A stretch of 64,000 bases of DNA. It comes from Congeria kusceri (taxonomy: Eukaryota > Mollusca > Bivalvia > Myida > Dreissenidae). The notes beneath the pieces are model-generated. The model was not told the origin of the DNA and made no database searches. It was given only the letters and a program-made list of their open reading frames with translations. Below, one piece after another: positions 1-12,555 of this stretch (its first letter is position 1; each line of letters begins with the position of its first letter). The DNA lies in assembly GCA_027627225.1 (NCBI GenBank), contig CM051024.1, forward strand, positions 78,397,004 through 78,461,003, read 5' to 3'. The position numbers and the translations under genes are program-made.

Positions 1-3
1 CGG

Positions 4-104
4 TATCATAGGCAGTTGAGGGGTATGGTAAATAGTAATGAAGAGTAATGTCAACCTCAGACTCGGGGTGCAATATGTACTATACCCCTCAACTGCCTAT
101 GATA
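4..104. repeat. 23 bp inverted repeat (hairpin)
   Basis: Positions 4-26 and 82-104 are perfect reverse complements (core CAGTTGAGGGGTAT) separated by 55 bases. This could be one end of a foldback element or a small MITE. No target duplication can be checked because the window begins at the left arm. Confidence 0.8.
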
Positions 105-3100
105 TTTATGTACTATAAACTGTTGATGGTATTAAGTATGTAATCTTTATTATACTATTTACATTTTTATCATAACTTCTGATATCGCCAGATGGATTCG
201 GAAATGCAATGACGTCGAGGAAATGTGTACTGGGGGTAGGTGCTTCCCTGAAAATAACAATATATAATATATATTGTGTATTTTACAAATAATTTTGGTA
301 CCAAACAAACAATCAATGAATGCTATCAATAAATGGAACATTTAAAATATTCTATGTTATTCAGCATTTACTGGTATATACATGGCACTTTGGATCAAAT
401 AATGTTTTATAAGTAGATTATAAATGTTACTATGAATTTGTATGCATGTTTGTTTGTTGTTGTTTTTTTTGTTGTAATATCATTAAAGTACACACTCAGA
501 TAAAAGTGTTGAGAACACAGTAAGGTACTGATCTCTAGTCTTGCCCACATTTCTTTTTCGTGCGGTTGGTAATTCCTGTCATAAGATTTTTAAAAATGTA
601 TTAATCCTTCATATAAGTACATATTGCCTAACATGCATTGCCTTTGTATGTTCAAATAAATTAGTACTTAGTAAATAATCTTTTGTTTATTATGATAATG
701 TTAGACCCTAAACACTTACAAATTGCTGAATTCATTTTAGCTTCGCTGAAAATATGTTGTTTGTAATAGTTATACACTCAATTTGAAATATTCAATGGAA
801 AAAAACATGACTTGCCCTCTCGGACACTCAAACTTTGACTTGGCTGAAAGTATTTGACTTGGCTGAACTATTTTTAAGTGCCGGGCTTTGTAAAAGTGGG
901 ATATTTGTGATACAAAGGTGTTATTATCATTTATAAATATTAATATTGTCTTATTGTCATTTTAAATTAAATATTTATTGTGAATCACCCATCTAAATTT
1001 CAAAACAATAGAGTGAACCCGGATCACAGGGATAAATAAATTTGTGTATTAAATATTAATTTTATTTAACTGTAAATACTGTTTATAACTAGATCCAACT
1101 TTTCTTTAAAACTTGAGATATTTTTTATAATTTTATCACAATTAACATGTAAACATAACTTACAAATGACAAAATGATTATCTGTTTATTTAGCCGAGCC
1201 ATCTATAAAGTCAACTTTCTAATAACATCAAATGGGCGGATGTGCTTTATGTAAAATGCCAAAAACAAAAAATGGTACATGTAAAATTAATAGACTAATT
1301 TTGTATTACCTTCAGTGAACCGGTGTCTCATAAGATCATGGTTGGTCAAATCATCAACCACACCACATGCATAGACCCATTAAATCAGCCAAGGTAAGGT
1401 TTTCTTCCAAGGAAAATTTTCTTTCCCTCTCCTTTTGTCTTAGACGGCGATGCCATGTTATTGTATTGACTTGTCCGTTGTCGTCTGCATACATGTCATG
1501 TACAATATCTAATTTTAGCAGCGGGGATTTCCGATCGCGACAAAGGTGAATGATTACAAAATGACATAGTTATGAAATAAATGCAATTAAATTCATTATT
1601 CCATAAATATCACTATGCAACCATTCATTTTCTTTCCATTTCGATGCAAATATACTGATGTTTATCGGAAAAAGGGATCAATACATGTTCCTACATTCGG
1701 AATTTCCTTACCTTAGCCAGGCAGAAAAATATCACATTTAAATAGTATGCACATTTCCAATAAACGTTTATATTGCGAAACACAAAGTGCACTGTGTAAT
1801 GTACAACATTAACAATGTGTTTCTGACACATTAAATCCACAATACTCTCGCATATCGATACGAAACACGATCGCACATAATTATGGTAGCCATTTTGGTT
1901 TTTGGTAATTGTTATATGCGCATAGGGGGAACTATACAGTTTATCGGGCTTCGGACTCGGCCTGGTGTGGTCTGGGTTCGAGCCGTCTTGCACACACTGA
2001 TAATGTCAACACCTGAAAACAAACCAAACATCATTTAAATATTGTTGTGGCTGTGGCTTCACAAAAATGTAGGGAAAAGAATTATGCACACAGTTCCACT
2101 ATAATTTTAACATGCATGATCAGCCAATATTGGGGTTCAAATGTCACCAGTTTTCGCGACCATTTCGGTGATTTTCAACATCAATTTGCAACTTTCCTGC
2201 GAATGCGAGCACCTCAAACACTGCATGCCTGTCTGCGTAACTTACCAGGTACTTGATTGCAACTGAGCAAACTGGGGGTCAACCATTCAGCTTTTCCAAT
2301 AAATTCCAATGTATGTACGCCCTTTCAAATATCCTGCCAAAGTGGCGTTCAGAGCTAGGAATCCTCATTTACGAATTTTATGTGCAAGGTGGCTCAACAC
2401 ATACACTGGCTTTACATAGGTCATATTTTAGAATTCACTAAGCATGCAATTAAAAACTCCAACCCTTAAATCTGATACTTACAACTTCTAAAACACTCAA
2501 AATGCTGCTCAGTTCACTGTATCCCTATTTATTAGAATGTTCTCCCCTGCCAATTCGAAGTTTTGGCTGAAACTGTATAGTGCCGCCATAGCCAAAAACT
2601 CAGTCGATTTCATCAAGAATAGAAATTGTTCATGAACGAAAATCGTTTTATTTTCAGGTCACAATACACTAAATACATAAGTCATGTAAGGCTGTACTCT
2701 CTAAATAAATCAACAAGTTTAACTCGAAGACATGTTTTTAGGTTTAGACACTTGCTTTGATATTCCTTTTTGGAGATGTTGGTAGGGTAAGAATTGGTAT
2801 GCACAAATAAAGCACTGAGATGTTTTAAGATTGGAGACTACAGTATGACACTTGCGCTGAGGCGGGTTACATTCAACTAGAAAGTAGCCGCTAAAATGAT
2901 GGTGATAAAACAGTCAACTTTGTTTAGTGTCGAGTTCTTTCTTACATAATAAATGACATACCCTTTGTATTGCTTAAATCAATTCATCTATGCTCTTTAA
3001 GAAAAGGTATGGTTATGAGGGTTCCTATGTGCAAAATGTTGCATTTATTTTTTGTTAAAGTTATAGCTTTTACATTAAATTTGATAGGGATTGGAATTAG

Positions 3101-3270
3101 TATATTGTAACCTAAATTCAGAGAGACAGGTTTTTCGCTAAGAAAAATCTAAGAAAATTCTAAGACGAAAAACATAGAAAAATTCTATTCTAAGTGACTT
3201 TTTTTAAAGAATTAGACAATTCTATAAAAAAAATCTTAGAAATGTTCAGAATACCGCCTCAGAGACATTA
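105..3270. other. AT-rich non-coding stretch
   Basis: Only short open frames of 60-100 codons occur, with no recognisable domain and no splice-site-bounded exon that I can defend. A GGTTCGAGCC box near 1973 resembles a pol III B box, but no matching A box was seen. Confidence 0.5.
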
Positions 3271-3279
3271 TCAGGATAG

Positions 3280-3560
3280 AAGCACTTATTACCAGCCGTT
3301 AGTACTTTATTTGATACTTAATTTCAATACAAATATAAACACAGTGAAACTTCAGATGCATAATCGGGTGAGAGTTAACAGCACAAGGTCCTTTTTCAGG
3401 CGAATAACCGACAAACACACGTAACACATACAAAACATAAATATGAAAAAGAACTGGGGTTTATCGATTCGGAACGTTCAATGCAATGCATTGAGTTTAA
3501 AACCGACTTACGGGCGCCCGAACCTCACACTTGGCCAAGAATTATTCATAATGCATGAAC
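3280..3560 (+). repeat. Fragment of the TACCGTAAAA TIR family
   Basis: The stretch shares ordered similarity with 39240-39490: a block around AAATATAAACA-AGTGAAACT, then a block around GAGCGCCCGAA / GGGCGCCCGAA. It lies about 1 kb left of a complete short copy, so it is probably a separate or displaced internal piece of the same family. There is no coding content. Confidence 0.55.
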
Positions 3561-4545
3561 ATGTAAATAAAGATTAGCCTCATAACATAGCAATACAAAT
3601 TAAACAATAATAAAAGAGAATTCTTATTCAGCTTTATTAAAATTTTATTACTCTATGGTTGGATGTATACCAGGGCAGGAGAATTGCAACTTTTTGAGGC
3701 ACGACAAGCCATCGTTCCACAAATTGTAGTAGAAAAGAACGCAACGTTCCTTTAACAGTGTTTTGGTTTCATGTTCTCAAACACCAATTGATCAGAATTG
3801 ATCAAATCTGTTTCTCCGTCGTGTCACTTATTAGTTTTTATGATAACATATTAAAAGCCAGTTTATTGGAACACAATCCATGCCATGTTGTATTTTACAA
3901 AATCCAATAATTGATACTGAATAATTCATATACGACTGAAATGATTTTAACTAGGAACAAAACCAATAAAATAAAATGATATGGTAAGCGTATATAGCTC
4001 CTAGAGTGATCAATGAGGTATTTCGTGTAAAAGGATTTCCATACTAGGTATTTGTTAGCAAGAGAATTCATTTTGTCATTTTGATATATTTTTTGCAGTA
4101 CAACTTAAAAATCCACAATTTGAGAGCCGATGGTAATAAGCTACTCGAATTATGGTGTTGTTTTGAATATCCTGTAGGTGGAGCTTAGCTTTAAAAAATA
4201 AAATAAAAATGTTTTTGAATGTCTTACCCCCCAAATCTGTTTTTCATAATATAGAAACACTGCATACACAGTTTGAGCAATACATTCTTATATTTAGGGG
4301 TACCTGGAAGATTATCAAAGTTTTAAAAATGCAACAAATTACACGACTTTTACAAGTCTCGAAACTTATTTTAAACAATACAGTTTTTATTTTGAACACA
4401 TTAATAGTGAATTCTTGTTCAGTTTCTGAAAACTACTAGAAATAATTAAATAAGAATGCGGTCTATTTGTTGCGATACTTTATTGTCATCTACCAACAAT
4501 GAACAAGATCTGAAAAGATACAAGACACATATGGAACTAAAGTAT

Positions 4546-5306
4546 TAAAGTAAAATATCTATATTTTTGGACACTTAAAAATCATTAAAAATGTTCTTGT
4601 CCGATAATTTGGATACACAAAAATATTCCCAAATTACAGGTGTCGGAAATTTTTTAGACACTACGACAATATTGCAATTACGTTCGGAAATGTCAGGTGT
4701 ATAACGTTTTCTGCCGAATAAACACGGATAGTATCGATTAATGATTTCGCGTGCTTGTTTAATACCACGCCGTATAGTATTATTTATTTTTAGCAATGTT
4801 TGCAATAAATTTTAAATCGTTTCATATGTATGATTTTGTTTTACAAAAAAAATGCGACAAGACTGCATTTTGTCGACCGAGTTCAAATATGATTAAATTA
4901 AGCAGAATTTATTGGTAAATAATTAAGACTGGTTTAGACTGGTTCCTTAATAGGATAATTTGAACAGCATATTTAATATACGATATTAATACCGGTATAA
5001 ACAATCGGGTAAACCCATTATTTATGGCACATGGCTCTTAACCCGATAACGCTAATGTAACGGTCCACCTCCACTCATTCATCTGCCAGGTATAATGACC
5101 TTCATCCAGTTGTAAAAACACACGTGCGATGTGTCATCGGATTAACGCAAACAGGTTAGAATTCTGCTAAAATACCACTGTCATCAAATGTCCGAAATTA
5201 AGATTCATGAATAATGGTTTAAATCAGGATGTCCAAAAATATATAGCGACAAAAAAGAGGGTGTCCGAAAATTTACAGTGTCTAAAAATATATATATTTT
5301 ACGGTA
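4546..5306 (+). mobile_element. Short non-autonomous TIR element (761 bp)
   Basis: The left end (TAAAGTAAAATATCTAT, then TTTTGGACAC) and the right end (GTGTCTAAAAATATAT, then ATTTTACGGTA) are inverted repeats of each other. The left half matches the inverted sequence at 53270-53508 and the right half matches inverted 46671-46985. The two halves join near 4960-4990, where the large copy at 46671-53508 holds its CCCATATGGG arrays. This is therefore an internal-deletion derivative of that element. It carries no gene. A flanking TA may be the target duplication or part of the TIR. Confidence 0.75.
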
Positions 5307-5528
5307 CACAAGGTAGCTCACTCGCCATTTCTATCGTAACAGAAGTCAATTAACTAGTAGAAATACCAGACCCGAAAGCATGCACTATCATGACTGTGAT
5401 AATTTCGGGAACCAAAACTTTTTAATATTGATAAAAGTATCCATTTATGTGTGTTTCACAACACAAAAGATTCATATAACCAATGGTTCCAAGTTAGACT
5501 ATCTCATAATATTTAAGCTACAAATAAC

Positions 5529-5753
5529 TTGCTCAATAAAATGAAGATCTGTGGTTCTGACAAATGTATTTTCTGTAAGACAGAAACGGAAACACATGTT
5601 CTCTTAATGTGGAGTTGCAATATTACACGAATGTTGTTGAATGACATCACATCTGTTGTCAAATACATTGAAATTGATTTAGTTTTTGATTGTAAAACCA
5701 TTTTATTGAGATCAAGCAGTAAATTGTCTACAAAATATATTTGTTTGCATTGA
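5529..5753 (+). pseudogene. LINE pol C-terminal zinc-finger fragment
   Basis: A 74-codon frame contains C-x2-C, then E-T-E-T-H-V-L-L, then a Cys (KCIFCKTETETHVLLMWSC). This is the pattern of the zinc-binding tail that ends many non-LTR retrotransposon polyproteins. No reverse transcriptase precedes it, so it is a 5'-truncated LINE remnant. The ATG is chance; the fragment begins wherever truncation left it. The exact LINE clade is not determinable from this piece. Confidence 0.65.
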
Positions 5754-6454
5754 AATAAAGCGATTTATTAACCTCTGTAAACGTAAATGGTAAATCCAAC
5801 AATTCACGACCTTAAAAATAGTTGCAAAATAGCCTTTGCAATTATTTAACACACACAACTACCAGATAAATATAATAGTATAGCAATATTCAAGTGAAAA
5901 TCAGTGAAATGGAACATTCAGTAAATCTCAAGTTACATACATTAGCATTTGATGTAGAGTACGTATTTCTTAATAGGACTGAAATGTATTCTTCGTTTGA
6001 AACCGCCAGATTTTTTGCTAAAAAGCATGTAAATTACATATGAAACTATTACTAAGTGCTAATTACAATTTATATGATGATATGTTATGTATGTTGTCGT
6101 TCTAGTGGCATTATTTTATGTGTTTTTCATACGTACATTTCCATTTGATGAGGTATACGCATATAAAAGCGGAGACTTAAAAGCAATGAAATGTATTCAT
6201 CGTTTGAAACTACTAAGTGCTAATAACCATTAATCTGATGAAAATTGTATGTACGTTGTCGTTCCAGATGCATTATTTTATTTTTTTTTCATTCGGGTGT
6301 ACATTCAATTTTGCCTTAGATACACCCTTCAAAATAATATTAATATTTAGATCGACTCTTAAAATTTAAGTCAGGTAATTTTAGTAATTTTACTCTACTG
6401 CTTACAGACATATATCATTATTAATATATGGATATTGACATTGAAATTGTAATT

Positions 6455-7510
6455 GAACAATTCCCCAGCAAGAAAGCCCATATGGGCCCAAAATAGGATA
6501 TACCTGGGGAAATATATCGTATGGGCCCCATATGGGTCCCATATAATATTTTTCAGCCCATATCGGGCCAATATTGGACCAAGCAACAAGCCCACATGCA
6601 TTCCCAGCAGGTATGCCCATATGGGTCCTAGTAAGTCATCGCATTTGGGCCGGAAAAGGGCTTTATTTCTGTCTAATGTACCACATGGGCCGCATGTGAG
6701 ACTTATTTTTGTGGTCTTTGTGGTCTTGCCCATATCAGAACTAGTTGGGTCCTAGGCAAGCAAGCCCATGTGGGTCCCAGTGAGAAAGCCCAAACTGGGC
6801 GTACAACAAGAAGGCCCATATGGGTCCTAGCAAGAAAGCCCATATAGGTCCACAGGCAAGCAAGCACATATGGGTCCAAGCAAGAAAGCCTATATGGGTC
6901 CCGAACATTAAGGTTCATATGAATCAACAACAGAAAGCCCAAATGGGTGCAAGCAAAAGAGCCCTCATGGAGTTCCAAAGAATCCAGCCCATATGGTCCC
7001 CAGCAAGAAGGCTCATATGGGTCCCCAACAAAACAAGCCTATATGGGTCACACAGAGCAACCCCACATGGGTCCCCAGCAATCAAACCCGTATGGATCCC
7101 ATTCAAGCAACCCTATATGGGTCCCATCAAAAAAGCCCATTTGGGTCCCCAGCAATTAAGCACATATAGGTCACGGCACGCCAGCCCATGTGGGCCCGAT
7201 ATGGGATATGCCTGGGCTTATTAACTACATTGGCCCCATGTAGGTCCCACATACATGTCATGCCCGTATTAGTCTCAGATGGGTCCCAGGCCAACAAGCT
7301 CAAATGTTTCCCAGCAAGAAAGCCCACATGGGGTCACACAAGCAAACCCATACGAGTGCCATTTCGGTTCCCCAAAAGCAAGCCATATGGGTCTCGACAA
7401 GAACAAGCAGGTCTAGATGGGTCACCAATAGCAAGCCCATATGGGTCTCATCAAGATATACCATATGGGTTTCTAACTAGCAAGACCATATGGGCCCCGT
7501 ATCGGTCTGT
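6455..7510 (+). repeat. CCCATATGGG tandem array A
   Basis: The palindrome CCCATATGGG and close variants recur roughly every 20-45 bases, separated by spacers such as TCCCAGCAAGAAAG or TCCCAACAAGCAAG. Open frames here (Pro/Gly/Lys/Ser-rich peptides in several frames on both strands) come from the periodic sequence and are not genes. The array matches 50695-52095 in inverted orientation. Confidence 0.85.
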
Positions 7511-8989
7511 TTGCATCTCTGACCAGTACGGCAGTTGTTTACGGCGGCCATATTGACTTTAAATGTTTTTCGTCAACTTAAGCATTTTCTGGTTTAAAAG
7601 GCAGTGATTGCAGAACTGTATACATGGAATCCAGTATTTTTGTGCCTGTAGAAAAGACAGTCGCTTAGCAATGAAGTTCATTAGCCTTACAACGCTAAAT
7701 GAAACAAAAACAATGCATACTATAATTACTGATGTTATTGACATTTGATATTTATATCCAGTGGTTGCTAATTTGAGCACATGCAATTGTAATTGCTAAA
7801 ATGATTGCAATCATAGTATAAATGTTGTATTATATCGACTTGAAATTGATAAGTGTATGTTGTTTATTTTAATTCACATATTCCCGATGAAGGCTCGTAA
7901 ATTAACATGTTTAAAACATATTTGACAATTTTCTTTAAAATGGAGAAGTTAAGCAAAACTAGAACATTTGAATATTTAAAGATTGAAAACAAATTATCTT
8001 AATCATGCTTCACGTTGTTTTTTAAAACATATGTGCCGTATTTATCACAGTTTGAATTGTTGTTTAATAAAGGCTCTGTATTAAATGTGGGACATGTTTT
8101 AACCATTTTTTGCACGTTAGAAGTATTTAGATATGGCTTTAATAAATTAACATTTATAACACTTCAACTCTTTGCATACTTGAATTTGTTTGTGAGCCTT
8201 AATCTTGCAAGCATTCTAATATGTCTTCTGACAACGGTATTTCCAATTAAATGTATTAAACTAACAAGCTTACCTTATTGGAAATAATAATTGCACAACT
8301 GCTTGATAAAATAGTCATGCAAAAACGTCTCTGCTGGGTTAATTGGTCCATACTATAAATTACTGTTACATTAAGTATGGTATTTCTACTTGTGAAATTA
8401 CAATAGTGTAGTTATTTTAAATAAATGTCTCACATTTGATTCCATTAATACCAGTAAATGCATGTTTACTTTTGTCTATGATGAAATCCTCAAATTATAC
8501 CTGTGTGCTAGAAGAACTTTTTGATTAACACTTTCAAATCATATTTATAGTGCTCTCTTAGCATGATGGCGTACACATATACTATATGTGAAAGTAATGG
8601 CATCTGTGCGCTATAGAATCATTTCAAGTGGTAGGTTTGGCCATACTGTGTGTGTTGCTTTTAAGCATGTATGAATTTACTCATGGTGTTCTATTCTTTC
8701 ATTGGTGCTTATAGTGCCACTTATGTGCATTTTACAATCATGATTTTTTTTAGACTAGTCAATCAGGTTAATCTTAATAGTATGGTCCATTGTTGTAACA
8801 CAATGAAAAATATACATTTGTTTATTAATAGTAAGTGTTATTTTTATTCTGCAAATGGCAATCCAAGTAAAGTAAGAAAATATTAAATGTGTTGTTGTAT
8901 GCAAGAATGAACTAAATTTAAAAAAAAAAATTATCTATATGCCCCGCAGTTTGTGAGTTACATTATTGGAATAGTTTCCGTTTATGGCA

Positions 8990-9640
8990 TTTTGCAATGC
9001 ATCATATATGTCTAAGAGAGAGGATATTCATATGAACGAAACCCACATGGGACCCATGCAAACTGAGGTTTTAAAGCCCAAATGGGTCCCATATAGGTGG
9101 CCCTTAGAGGACCAATATCGAAATCAGGATAGGTCCTATTTGGGCAACCTATATGGGATTTCAAACTCCTTTTGCATGGGTCCTATATGTGTAGCCCAAA
9201 ACGGGGCCCATCTTGGATCCACACAGGGCCCCCATTGGACCCATATTGCAGCCCATATGGGACCCACGCAACAACAGTTTGCAAAATTCCACATGGCACT
9301 TTATCGAAGCCCATATTGGACGAATATGTGTATCTCATATAGGACCCACATTGGGTCTACAAGGGACCCAAATAGGTCCCATATAGCAACCCATCTGGAA
9401 CCCATATAAACAGTTTGAAAAATCCAATTTGACCACATATGGGGTGCCCATACCGGACCTATATCGAATCCCATATTGGACCTATATAGGTATCCCATGT
9501 GCGATCTACTTTGGGTCCACATGGGATACACATAGGTCCCATATCGCAACCCATCTGGGAATCAAACAAAAACAGTTTGCAAAATCCCATTTTGCCCCAT
9601 GTGGCTAGCCAATACAGGACCCATATGGGTCCCATATGTC
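8990..9640 (+). repeat. CCCATATGGG tandem array B
   Basis: The array is built from GGGACCCATATTGGA, CCCATATGGG and AACAGTTTGCAAAATCCCA blocks. It matches the 162 bp tandem repeat at 46985-47830 in reverse complement (TTTTGCAAACTG there is CAGTTTGCAAAA here). The overlapping open frames on both strands are repeat artefacts. Confidence 0.85.
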
Positions 9641-10713
9641 CATGCTGGCTGGGTCTCTGGCTTGAAGGACAGAAATTTAGACTTTTGGTTATCGCGTGAC
9701 TTGTATTTGTTTGATGTTTCGGCTCTATTACAGACTAAAATGTTCAGAGTAAAGTGTTTTGTCGATACATTTTCCTTAAAAATGTAGATTTCAAGTGCTT
9801 AATAAAGCATGTTAGAATATTCAAAATACACCAATTTTTCAATTTTTTTTTCAAAAGTCATAATTATAGATGTGTGGGGTTTGGGGATGGCTGCATACCC
9901 GAAACAATATTATGAATCCACATGGATTTAGGACTTATAATAAATAATAATAGCAATAATTAAAATCTATAATCGAGAGCCAATTACAAACACAATTATA
10001 AAATAACCAATATATATTTCCAAGGCAACATCTGTTCATGAACTGAGCTCAAACTCAGAGAGAACACTTATATATTACAAGTTTTTATACACGGCGCACT
10101 TTAGAATGAATCGTGAAGGCCCCTGGTAAGTTGGTAATCAAATTAACAAGTGCCAGTTTTACTAATGTGAAAAATATTGCCCTGACAAATAGAAATATTT
10201 AGGGATGGAAGCGAATACTGAAATCAATATTCGAATATTCGTTTTAGGTATTCGAATATATTCGAATATTCGTTTTTTAATACTACTATATACGGCACAC
10301 TGTCCGAATATTTACCTATCCGAAATATGTAATCGACATGTACGTATTTGTTTTACCTTGTTTCAGTGGTAAATGAGCGATTTAACTTATGTGTTATGCA
10401 AATATTAAGAAATGTTAGATATTGTTAAATGTACACACATTTCTCATTACATTGTCTAATGACCGCGTAATGTACTTGACAGCACGTGATGGTGGCATTG
10501 TTTATTTATCAAGACTCTTGTATAATATACGGTGTTGTTATATTGGAGAATAATTTACAAGTGATGATTAAGATTGACCAGATCATGCTAATTTTGTTAA
10601 AGAAATTGATTGGATGATAATGGATTCATTTTCATTGGTTTAATTAGAGAGTAATTGTAATTTACTGTAAACAAGTTAACCGTATAGATGTCACTTAAGG
10701 ACAAAAAACAAAA

Positions 10714-11037
10714 ATGTACGCCTTGTGCAAACTGTCAAACCGTTATCACAACATGGCCCAGTTTTTGATATTTGTGGATAATATCACTCGAGCAAATAGA
10801 AAATGCAGATTTTGTAATATAAACGTTGTAGAAAGTGAATATCACTTCATATTGACTTGCCCAGTATATAAAGATATTAGAAATACGTGTTTAAAACCGT
10901 TTTTCCAAAGATGGCCAACATTGAACAAATTTGACAATTTAATGCGAACTCAAAATAAAAACGAAATTATTAATCTTGCTAAATATATTTACACTGCAAA
11001 CGAACTGAGAAATAGTTTAGACACTACATATGTTTAA
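10714..11037 (+). pseudogene. LINE pol C-terminal zinc-finger region
   Basis: The 107-codon frame holds CRFCN (C-x2-C), then E-S-E-Y-H-F-I-L-T-C-P-V-Y, the CCHC-like tail found after the reverse transcriptase in many non-LTR elements. It resembles the frame at 37504-37752 (CRCGETEDTYHYFFNCPVY), which closes a longer LINE. There is no RT upstream, so it is a remnant of 5' truncation. Its reading frame is intact to a natural stop, suggesting a fairly recent insertion. Confidence 0.75.
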
Positions 11038-11505
11038 ATAAAACAATCAAATATGTTTAAATGTACAAGATGAATACATACAATAAGTGCTACTTAGAAT
11101 TTATTATACTGCATAAAATTTTCTACAAAACAAGTTCGTTATTAATTTTGGAATGTTATCGAGTGTACTAGATACTAGATGACAAATTATAATCAATACG
11201 AACAATAAATATGCTAATGTATTTTGGCATTATAATTAACCTAAATACAAACGTATTACTAATTTGATTTATCGTCTTCAAACTCCTGTCTTTGTCTAAG
11301 TACAAAACATACTCAAATAACATATTTCACTCTTCTTTTGACAACTGATATGTAAACCAAAGTATGTTAATACAATTTCAGATTTATATAACACTTTCAG
11401 CTCCTGCTATTAACTAATTGTATTTAATGTGTCGTTTACATATTGCGTCCACTATGTTTTAATACATTTGGCTAAAAGCAATGTATATGCTTATATGCTA
11501 ATAAA

Positions 11506-11534
11506 TGTTGTTGTTGTTGTTGTTGTTGTTGTTG
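11506..11534 (+). repeat. (TTG)n LINE tail
   Basis: About nine to ten TTG/TGT units directly follow CTAATAAA and form the 3' terminus of the LINE fragment. Confidence 0.85.
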
Positions 11535-11863
11535 GATACAATGCGTCATATTCGCGTCTCCTACAAACCGTTAATTCGCGGCCCTTGTAAAGACGTGCCC
11601 CCCCCCCTGCCAATTATCAATGGTCGTTAATTGGACATGTTTGGCATGTGTGGTAGAAACGTTACACTGCCCCCGCCCACCTGCTAGGCAGGAAAAACGG
11701 CTCGAATTCATGTTAAAACTTTGCAATCAAACTGGAAAAAACTGGATTTTTTAAAAGAAAGTTTGTTTTTTAAATAAATTTGAAAATCGAATAATCGTAT
11801 TCGTTTTTTATATTCGAATATTATCCGATATTCGAATATTCGAATATTTGGTCCCATCCCAGC

Positions 11864-12550
11864 AAATATTGTTATAATAATCATGTTGGGCACTAGATTA
11901 TTTTCCTTTGACAGAGAGCAAATGAGGTAATATAAACTTTTAATGTAACAGTTCATGCGTTATATACTTACATTTAACATTCACTTCACGCATTTAATTT
12001 AATGGCCAAAAATAAAGATATAGTTCGTGTGGCAAAATTTAACAGAACAGGGCCCAGTTTTTCGGCAAATTTAGCTAACAGCCTGTTAACTTTAGATATA
12101 AATAACATTTATATTAGACGCAACATGTTAATCAAACATTTTAAAACACTTTCAGAATAACAATTTGTATATAATAAACTCACATTTTAATATTGTTATG
12201 TTTAATTAACATAAGCATTTTAATCCAAATTTTAACGGCCGTTAGCTTAATTGGCCGTTAAAGTTTTGAGCAACTCACCCAAGATAGTTAGTTGATCGAC
12301 ACTATCTGGGATTAGAAAATGTTATGACAGTTTTCTAAAAATCGATACGTTAGCTAAAACGTTTTTGAAAACACAGTTTAATATCTATGATCGACGTGCC
12401 CCCACTAATTGGGGATTGACATGTGCAGCACCGTATGTAAAAATGTCTTCTTAAACAATCATTAAGAAAGACTAATAGTCCAGATGCCAGAGTGGGTAAC
12501 CTAACTTTGGAGTACGCACAAAATGTTTTGGTATCAAAATGTTCAGGAAG
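11864..12550. other. Non-coding flank with inverted ends
   Basis: There is no gene. GGGCCCAGTTTTTCGGC near 12050 and palindromic TAACGGCCGTTA near 12232, followed by a second GGCCGTTAA, suggest the ends of another small MITE, but I cannot define its borders. Confidence 0.35.
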
Positions 12551-12555
12551 ATGTC
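12551..12555. repeat. Left target-site duplication ATGTC
   Basis: ATGTC directly precedes the 5' LTR and is repeated at 19331-19335. Confidence 0.92.

Larger units (their letters stand above)
6380..9690 (+). mobile_element. Internal part of the large TIR element, plus orientation
   Basis: The sequence matches 47000-52100 in reverse complement. Anchors include 8975-9060 against 47800-47880 (ATGCATCATATATG / CATACATGATGCAT), 8820-8880 against 47995-48045, 8755-8795 against 48205-48240, and 7500-7560 against 50640-50700. It consists of one CCCATATGGG array (6455-7510), an AT-rich spacer with no gene (7560-8980), and a second array (8990-9640). The spacer is about 1.4 kb against 2.9 kb in the other copy. 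The element ends (TACCGTAAAA) are not seen next to it, so this copy is truncated or rearranged. No transposase frame is visible. Confidence 0.7.
10690..11534 (+). mobile_element. 5'-truncated LINE with (TTG)n tail
   Basis: A pol C-terminal frame (10714-11037) is followed by about 470 bases of AT-rich 3' UTR and ends in CTAATAAATG then (TTG)n at 11506-11534. LINE 3' ends with short triplet tails are well known. The copy sits inside the 10200-11863 foldback element, so it inserted after that element or was carried with it. I could not identify a target-site duplication. Confidence 0.7.
10200..11863. mobile_element. Foldback/hAT-like element with GGGATGG ends
   Basis: The left end GGGATGGAAGCGAATA with ATTCGAATATTCG repeats (10202-10290) is mirrored by ATTCGAATATT repeats and GGTCCCATCCC at the right end (11780-11860). 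AAATATT occurs on both flanks (10193-10199 and 11864-11870) and may be the target duplication, although hAT elements usually give 8 bp. The only coding content is a LINE tail inserted inside. Short GGGATGG-ended elements of this kind are typical non-autonomous DNA transposons. Confidence 0.65.

Noticed and set aside
1970..1985. pol III B box (GGTTCGAGCC), possible SINE
   Set aside because: No A box at the expected distance and no second copy in the window.
6395..7556. Many Pro/Gly/Met-rich frames on both strands
   Set aside because: They arise from the CCCATATGGG array, which avoids stops in several frames.
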